This document shows positions 40,476 through 44,055 of a stretch of DNA of 44,055 bases, one piece after another. The stretch is from Oscillospiraceae bacterium (GTDB lineage Bacteria; Bacillota; Clostridia; Oscillospirales; UBA929): positions 1-44,055 of the forward strand of contig JAIRUW010000047.1 in assembly GCA_031254195.1 (NCBI GenBank). The letters are read 5' to 3'. The notes under the pieces were generated by a model that saw nothing but the letters and a program-made list of their open reading frames with translations, ran no database searches and was not told the DNA's origin. Each line of letters begins with the position of its first letter. The stretch's first letter is position 1. The translations under genes and the position numbers were made by a program.

Positions 40476-40874
40476 ATGAAATATAAAGTCACACTCAACA
40501 ATAAAGTCTACGAAGTGGCGGTCGAACAGGGCGAAGCCATCATGGTCGGCGTCTCCGACGCCGTCGCCTCCCCGCCCGCGCCTATAGCGGCTCCGGTTGC
40601 CGCTCCGGCAGCTCCCGTGCCGCCGGCTGCTCCTGTCGCGCCCGCGGCCCCCGCGGCCTCCGGTGAGGTTATCCCCGCGCCACTGCCCGGCACCGTGGTT
40701 GCCATTAAGGTCGCGGCGGGCGATAGTGTGAAAAAGGGGCAGGCGCTGGCCGTCGTGGAAGCCATGAAGATGGAGAACGATGTCCTCTCCCCCCGCGACG
40801 GCGTCGTGGGTCAGGTTCTGGTCGCCAAGGGCGCGACCGTACAGACGGGCACGCCGCTGTTGACACTGCAATAG
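40476..40874 (+). CDS. Biotin carboxyl carrier protein
   Basis: The 132-residue product begins with MKYKVTLNNKVYEVAVEQ. An Ala/Pro-rich flexible linker (about 30-65) follows, and then a lipoyl/biotinyl domain whose acceptor lysine is in EAMKMEN, near residue 98. It carries carboxylbiotin between the alpha subunit and its partner. AGGAGG precedes the ATG. A strong terminator follows at 40900-40928, closing the three-gene operon. Confidence 0.95.
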   Translation: MKYKVTLNNKVYEVAVEQGEAIMVGVSDAVASPPAPIAAPVAAPAAPVPPAAPVAPAAPAASGEVIPAPLPGTVVAIKVAAGDSVKKGQALAVVEAMKMENDVLSPRDGVVGQVLVAKGATVQTGTPLLTLQ

Positions 40875-40899
40875 AAAACCGCAGAAGCTAGGGACAATG

Positions 40900-40928
40900 A
40901 GGGCGTCAGCCGTGACGCCCTCGTTTTG
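40900..40928 (+). terminator. Intrinsic terminator of the oad operon
   Basis: A 10-bp perfect stem (GAGGGCGTCA, loop GCCG) then GTTTT, 25 bases after the biotin carrier stop. Confidence 0.9.
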
Positions 40929-40973
40929 CGCGATTTCCAACCCCGGGATTTTATCACTGCGGCGGGGCGTTTG

Positions 40974-41002
40974 TTGACAAGCGTCCTCAATCGATATATA
41001 AT
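40974..41002 (+). promoter_or_regulatory. Full-consensus promoter of the DUF1385-prmC-recA operon
   Basis: TTGACA (40974-40979), 17-bp spacer, TATAAT (40997-41002). No SOS (LexA) box is evident in or next to it. Confidence 0.85.
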
Positions 41003-41037
41003 GGCATCCATGGATTTAGAGAAGGGCAGGCAATGTT

Positions 41038-41991
41038 TTGACAAAAAAAGGTTTCCGCACCAGCATCGGCGGGCAGGCACTGCTTGAGGGCGTGATGATG
41101 CGCGGCCCGGCCAAATACGCCGCCGTCGTCCGCACGCCGGAAGGCTTGGTGGTGAAGGAAGAGGCCGCCCCGTTTTTGAAGGAGAAGAACCGCGTATTGG
41201 GCTGGCTGTTCATCCGCGGTGTATGTAATTTCGTTCAGTCGATGGCGATCGGCATGAAAGCGCTCTTTTGGTCGGCCGACCAGGTCGAGATTACAGAGGC
41301 GACGAATGTGAAGCCCGCGGAGAAGGGCATCGGCAAAGGCTGGTTCGCCCTTTCGGGCCTGTTGGCGCTGGTGCTGGTGATTGGGCTGTTCACCGTACTG
41401 CCCACCTATATCGGCGGGCTTCTCAGCCCCTGGGTGGGCGAGCAGAGTTTTTTGAGGAACGCGGCGGAGACGCTGCTGCGGCTGGTCATCCTGCTGACCT
41501 ATATGATCCTCGTCTCCCAGACCAAGGACATTAAGCGCACCTTCGCCTACCACGGCGCGGAGCATAAGTGCATCGCCGCCTATGAGGCCGGGGGCGAGTT
41601 AACGGTAGAGGGCGCGCGGCAGTTTTCCCGCTTCCACCCCCGCTGCGGCACCAGCTTCCTGCTCACCGTTGTTTTGATCAGTATGATCACCTTCCTGCTC
41701 GTCTCCATCCCGCTGCAATCCCTGGAGATCGGCAACCGGTTGGGCAATAATTTCATCCGGGTCGGGATACGCCTTTCCCTGCTGCCGTTCGTCGTCGCCA
41801 TCAGTTACGAGCTTAACCGTCTGATCGGGCGCACGGACAACATCTTCTCCAGGATCATCCGCGCCCCCGGCATATGGATGCAGCGCATCACCACCCGCGA
41901 GCCGGACGACGGCATGATTGAAGTCGCGCTGGACGCGCTAAAGCGGGTCGTACCCGAAGAAGAGGGCAAGGACGCTTGGGGGACGGAGTGA
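41038..41991 (+). CDS. DUF1385 (YqhQ-like) membrane protein
   Basis: The 317-residue product matches DUF1385: an N-terminal SIGGQALLEGVMMRGP (about 7-22) and a conserved core KRTFAYHGAEHKCIAAYEAGG (seen as AYHGAEHKCI near 174-183). FHPRCGTSFLL and three or four membrane helices complete it. The function is unknown; His and Cys conservation suggests a metal site. DUF1385 genes sit next to prfA/prmC in many Clostridia, as here. The start appears to be TTG at 41038, since the ATG five bases upstream meets a stop at once; AGAAGGG is about 12 bases before it. The stop overlaps prmC. Confidence 0.88.
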   Translation: MTKKGFRTSIGGQALLEGVMMRGPAKYAAVVRTPEGLVVKEEAAPFLKEKNRVLGWLFIRGVCNFVQSMAIGMKALFWSADQVEITEATNVKPAEKGIGKGWFALSGLLALVLVIGLFTVLPTYIGGLLSPWVGEQSFLRNAAETLLRLVILLTYMILVSQTKDIKRTFAYHGAEHKCIAAYEAGGELTVEGARQFSRFHPRCGTSFLLTVVLISMITFLLVSIPLQSLEIGNRLGNNFIRVGIRLSLLPFVVAISYELNRLIGRTDNIFSRIIRAPGIWMQRITTREPDDGMIEVALDALKRVVPEEEGKDAWGTE

Positions 41992-42647
41992 GCGAACCGC
42001 TGGCCTACCGGCTGGGTGAATGGGATTTTTACAACATAACACTAAAAGTCACGCCCGACGTGCTCATCCCCCGCCCCGACAGCGAGCATGTGGTGGATGT
42101 GGCGCTGGAATATCTAAAGAACCGCCCCGGAGAACGGCGTTTGCTGGATTTATGCTGCGGCTCGGGCTGTATCGGGCTTGCCGTCGCGGCCAACCGGCCC
42201 GGTGTTTTGGCTGTCTACGGCGACATTTCCGAAGCAGCGCTGGCGGTGGCGCGGAGCAACGGCTGTGCGGACGCCAGGATTTTAGACGCGCTGCAATCCC
42301 CGCCGCCGGAACTGTATCATTTTTTTGACATACTGGTCTGCAACCCGCCCTATATCGCGCCGGGCGACGGCGCGCTGGACGCCTCGGTGCGGGACTGGGA
42401 GCCCTCCATCGCTCTGTATGGCGGCGAAGACGGGCAGGCGTTTTACCGCTCCCTGCTGCCGGACTGGCTGGCTGTCCTCAAGCCGGAAGGGCTGTTCGCC
42501 GCCGAGGTGGGGTATGATCAGGCGGAGACGGTGGCCGCCATGGCGCGGGACTCGGGGCTTTTGGATGTAAAAGTGCGCAAAGACTACGCGGGGCATGACC
42601 GCGTGGTATACGGGATAAAAATCAATGAGGAGCGGTGTCATGGATAA
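41988..42647 (+). CDS. prmC: Release factor glutamine methyltransferase PrmC lacking its N-terminal domain
   Basis: PrmC methylates the Gln of the GGQ motif in release factors RF1 and RF2. The 219-residue product contains the methyltransferase domain: [19 protein letters not shown] at the very start, then [10 protein letters not shown], motif [17 protein letters not shown] and the catalytic CNPPYIAP (NPPY, near residue 119). Usual PrmC is about 280 residues, with a five-helix N-terminal domain of about 70 residues that contacts the release factor. That domain is absent and no room exists for it, because DUF1385 ends here. GTG at 41988 overlaps the DUF1385 stop (GTGA); TTG at 41976 is the only earlier option. 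Confidence 0.88.
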   Translation: MSEPLAYRLGEWDFYNITLKVTPDVLIPRPDSEHVVDVALEYLKNRPGERRLLDLCCGSGCIGLAVAANRPGVLAVYGDISEAALAVARSNGCADARILDALQSPPPELYHFFDILVCNPPYIAPGDGALDASVRDWEPSIALYGGEDGQAFYRSLLPDWLAVLKPEGLFAAEVGYDQAETVAAMARDSGLLDVKVRKDYAGHDRVVYGIKINEERCHG

Positions 42648-43770
42648 GAAGAAGAGCAAAACCCCATCCAAGCCGTTAGCGGCCCGCGATATACAGGATA
42701 AACAGAAGAAAGAGGCCTTGCAAACCGTCCTTGACCGTTTGGAAAAGGATTTCGGCAAAGGCTCCGTTATGCGTTTGGGCGAAGTCACCCACATGCAGAT
42801 CAGCGCCATCCCGACCGGCTCGGCGGCGCTGGACATCGCCTTAGGGGTGGGCGGCGTACCGCGCGGGCGGATTGTGGAAATCTACGGCCCCGAGTCCTCG
42901 GGCAAGACGACGCTGGCATTGCACATCCTAGCCGAGGCGCAGAAGGGCGGCGGCGAGGCGGCGTTCATTGACGCCGAACACGCCCTTGACCCGGTCTATG
43001 CCCGCCAGCTGGGCGTGGATATAGATAACCTGCTGGTCAGCCAGCCCGACAGCGGCGAGCAGGCCTTGGAGATTGCCGACGCGCTGGTGCGCAGCGGCGC
43101 GGTGGAAGCGCTGGTGGTAGACTCGGTGGCGGCTTTGGTGCCGCGGAGCGAGCTGGACGGCGACATGGGCGAGTCGGTGGTCGGGCTGCACGCCCGCCTG
43201 ATGAGCCAAGCCATGCGCAAACTGGCGGGCTCCGTTTCCAAAACCAACACCACCATCATCTTCATCAACCAGCTGCGCGAGAAGGTCGGCGTCACCTACG
43301 GCAACCCCGAAGTCACGACCGGCGGGCGGGCGCTGAAGTTCTATTCCTCGGTGCGTATCGACGTGCGGCGGATCGAGACGCTGAAGTCGGGCAGTGAGAT
43401 GATCGGCAACCGCACACGCTGCCGGGTGGTCAAGAACAAGGTTGCTCCACCCTTCCGTGAGGCGGAGTTTGACATCATCTACGGCGAGGGCATCTCGCGC
43501 ACCGGCGAGCTGATCGACCTTGGTCTGCAAATAGACGCCGTGCAGAAGAGCGGCTCGTGGTTTTCGATGGGCGAGACGCGGCTCGGACAGGGACGGGACG
43601 GCGCGAGGCAATATCTATCAGAGCATCCCGAGACGATGAAGGAGCTGGAAGAGCTCATCAAACAAAACACCGAAGCCATCCAGAACAAGGGGCGGAAAGC
43701 GGCTTCTTCCGCGCCTTCCGGGCGCGGCGGCAAGCCGGTCGCCATAGAAGCGGATGACGGCGAAGAATAA
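42640..43770 (+). CDS. recA: Recombinase RecA
   Basis: RecA forms filaments on single-stranded DNA, catalyses strand exchange and triggers LexA cleavage. The 376-residue product has the N-terminal helix ([23 protein letters not shown]), Walker [13 protein letters not shown] (near 86-97), the [18 protein letters not shown] loop, loop L2 with [28 protein letters not shown], and an acidic C terminus ending ADDGEE. The N terminus is about 20 residues longer than in E. coli and very basic (KKKSKTPSK). ATG at 42640 follows GAGGAG and overlaps prmC by 8 bases. Confidence 0.98.
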   Translation: MDKKKSKTPSKPLAARDIQDKQKKEALQTVLDRLEKDFGKGSVMRLGEVTHMQISAIPTGSAALDIALGVGGVPRGRIVEIYGPESSGKTTLALHILAEAQKGGGEAAFIDAEHALDPVYARQLGVDIDNLLVSQPDSGEQALEIADALVRSGAVEALVVDSVAALVPRSELDGDMGESVVGLHARLMSQAMRKLAGSVSKTNTTIIFINQLREKVGVTYGNPEVTTGGRALKFYSSVRIDVRRIETLKSGSEMIGNRTRCRVVKNKVAPPFREAEFDIIYGEGISRTGELIDLGLQIDAVQKSGSWFSMGETRLGQGRDGARQYLSEHPETMKELEELIKQNTEAIQNKGRKAASSAPSGRGGKPVAIEADDGEE

Positions 43771-44050
43771 AGCGCTTGCTTTGCTGGCACGGCAGCCGTA
43801 CACATCCCGGCGGCTGGCAGATAAGCTGCGAAACGGTGGTTTTGAGCAACAAGAGGTGGAGGAGGCCATAGAATGGTGTGTCGGGGAGGGATACCTCAAC
43901 GACGCGGAATGGGCGGGACGGAAAGCGGCGCAGAAGGCCCAAAAGGGCTGGGACAGACGCAAAATTGCCGCCTATCTGCGGCATTACGGCATATCACGGG
44001 AGGATATTACGGACGCCTTGGAGGCGTTGGAAACGGATGAATATGAGTAA
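43754..44050 (+). CDS. recX: Short RecX-like regulator of RecA
   Basis: RecX modulates RecA filaments. The 98-residue product shows the RecX three-helix pattern: [43 protein letters not shown] and [18 protein letters not shown], which corresponds to the first repeat and part of the second. Bacterial RecX is usually 150 residues or more, so this is a short form. The ATG at 43754 lies inside the recA 3' end (17-base overlap). An ATG at 44043, overlapping the stop, begins MSKP and may start another gene that runs off the window. Confidence 0.88.
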   Translation: MTAKNKALALLARQPYTSRRLADKLRNGGFEQQEVEEAIEWCVGEGYLNDAEWAGRKAAQKAQKGWDRRKIAAYLRHYGISREDITDALEALETDEYE

Positions 44051-44055
44051 ACCTG

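Noticed and set aside
40940..41037. LexA/SOS box controlling the recA operon
   Set aside because: No GAAC-n4-GTTC-type site was seen near the promoter at 40974-41002. RecA regulation may lie elsewhere or be absent.

Overview
The window looks like a chromosomal segment of a high-GC member of the Clostridia (Firmicutes). The basis is a large Gram-positive SRP RNA beside dnaX-ybaB-recR, a WalRK-like two-component operon with YycH/YycI, a CtsR-McsA-McsB-ClpC operon with CtsR boxes, an HrcA-GrpE-DnaK-DnaJ operon with a CIRCE element, AGGAGG-type ribosome binding sites, many GTG and TTG starts, and an S-layer-homology surface protein. Most genes are GC-rich. A few stretches are clearly AT-richer: the left edge, the 5' half of the S-layer gene, and about 30.5-34.5 kb.

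Layout. 0.2-2.6 kb (+): rsmE, a membrane protein and a TraB/GumN lipoprotein. 2.7-6.4 kb (-): SRP RNA, a membrane protein, dnaX, ybaB, recR. 6.4-16.8 kb (-): gltX, a MetRS-like synthetase, a TPR/leucine-rich-repeat membrane protein, a Nudix hydrolase, walR, walK, yycH, yycI and then tRNA-His. 17.0-20.4 kb (+): a 1139-residue S-layer-homology protein with six Ig-like repeats. 20.7-25.7 kb (+): ctsR, mcsA, mcsB, clpC and a short QueG-like iron-sulfur protein. 25.7-30.5 kb: a GntR regulator (-) back to back with hrcA-grpE-dnaK-dnaJ (+). 30.5-34.5 kb: an AT-richer accessory patch. 34.6-38.6 kb (+): a PMT-family glycosyltransferase, a PHP phosphatase and a lipoprotein. 38.7-40.9 kb (+): oadA, oadG and a biotin carrier. 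41.0-44.05 kb (+): a DUF1385 protein, prmC, recA, recX.

The most interesting content is two compact loci with the layout of type I toxin-antitoxin modules. Both are in 'empty' intergenic DNA and both consist of genes too short for ordinary annotation. At 30.53-30.88 kb a 25-residue cationic amphipathic peptide gene with a perfect ribosome binding site runs into a 17-bp perfect inverted repeat. A strong opposing promoter would make an antisense RNA over its 3' end. At 36.67-36.96 kb a mirror-image locus encodes a 29-residue peptide resembling holin-like toxins, again faced by a strong antisense promoter and sharing a hairpin. The first peptide does not resemble a toxin family I know and may be new.

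The two heat-shock operons carry textbook control sites with unusual geometry. One CtsR box fills exactly the 17-bp spacer of the ctsR promoter. The hrcA and gntR promoters sit back to back with -35 boxes 3 bp apart. Several conserved proteins are trimmed: HrcA lacks about 75 central residues, McsA lacks its first zinc finger, PrmC lacks its N-terminal domain, RecX is short, and the MetRS-like enzyme has no KMSKS motif. Similarity statements rest on recognising motifs by eye; no database search was possible.
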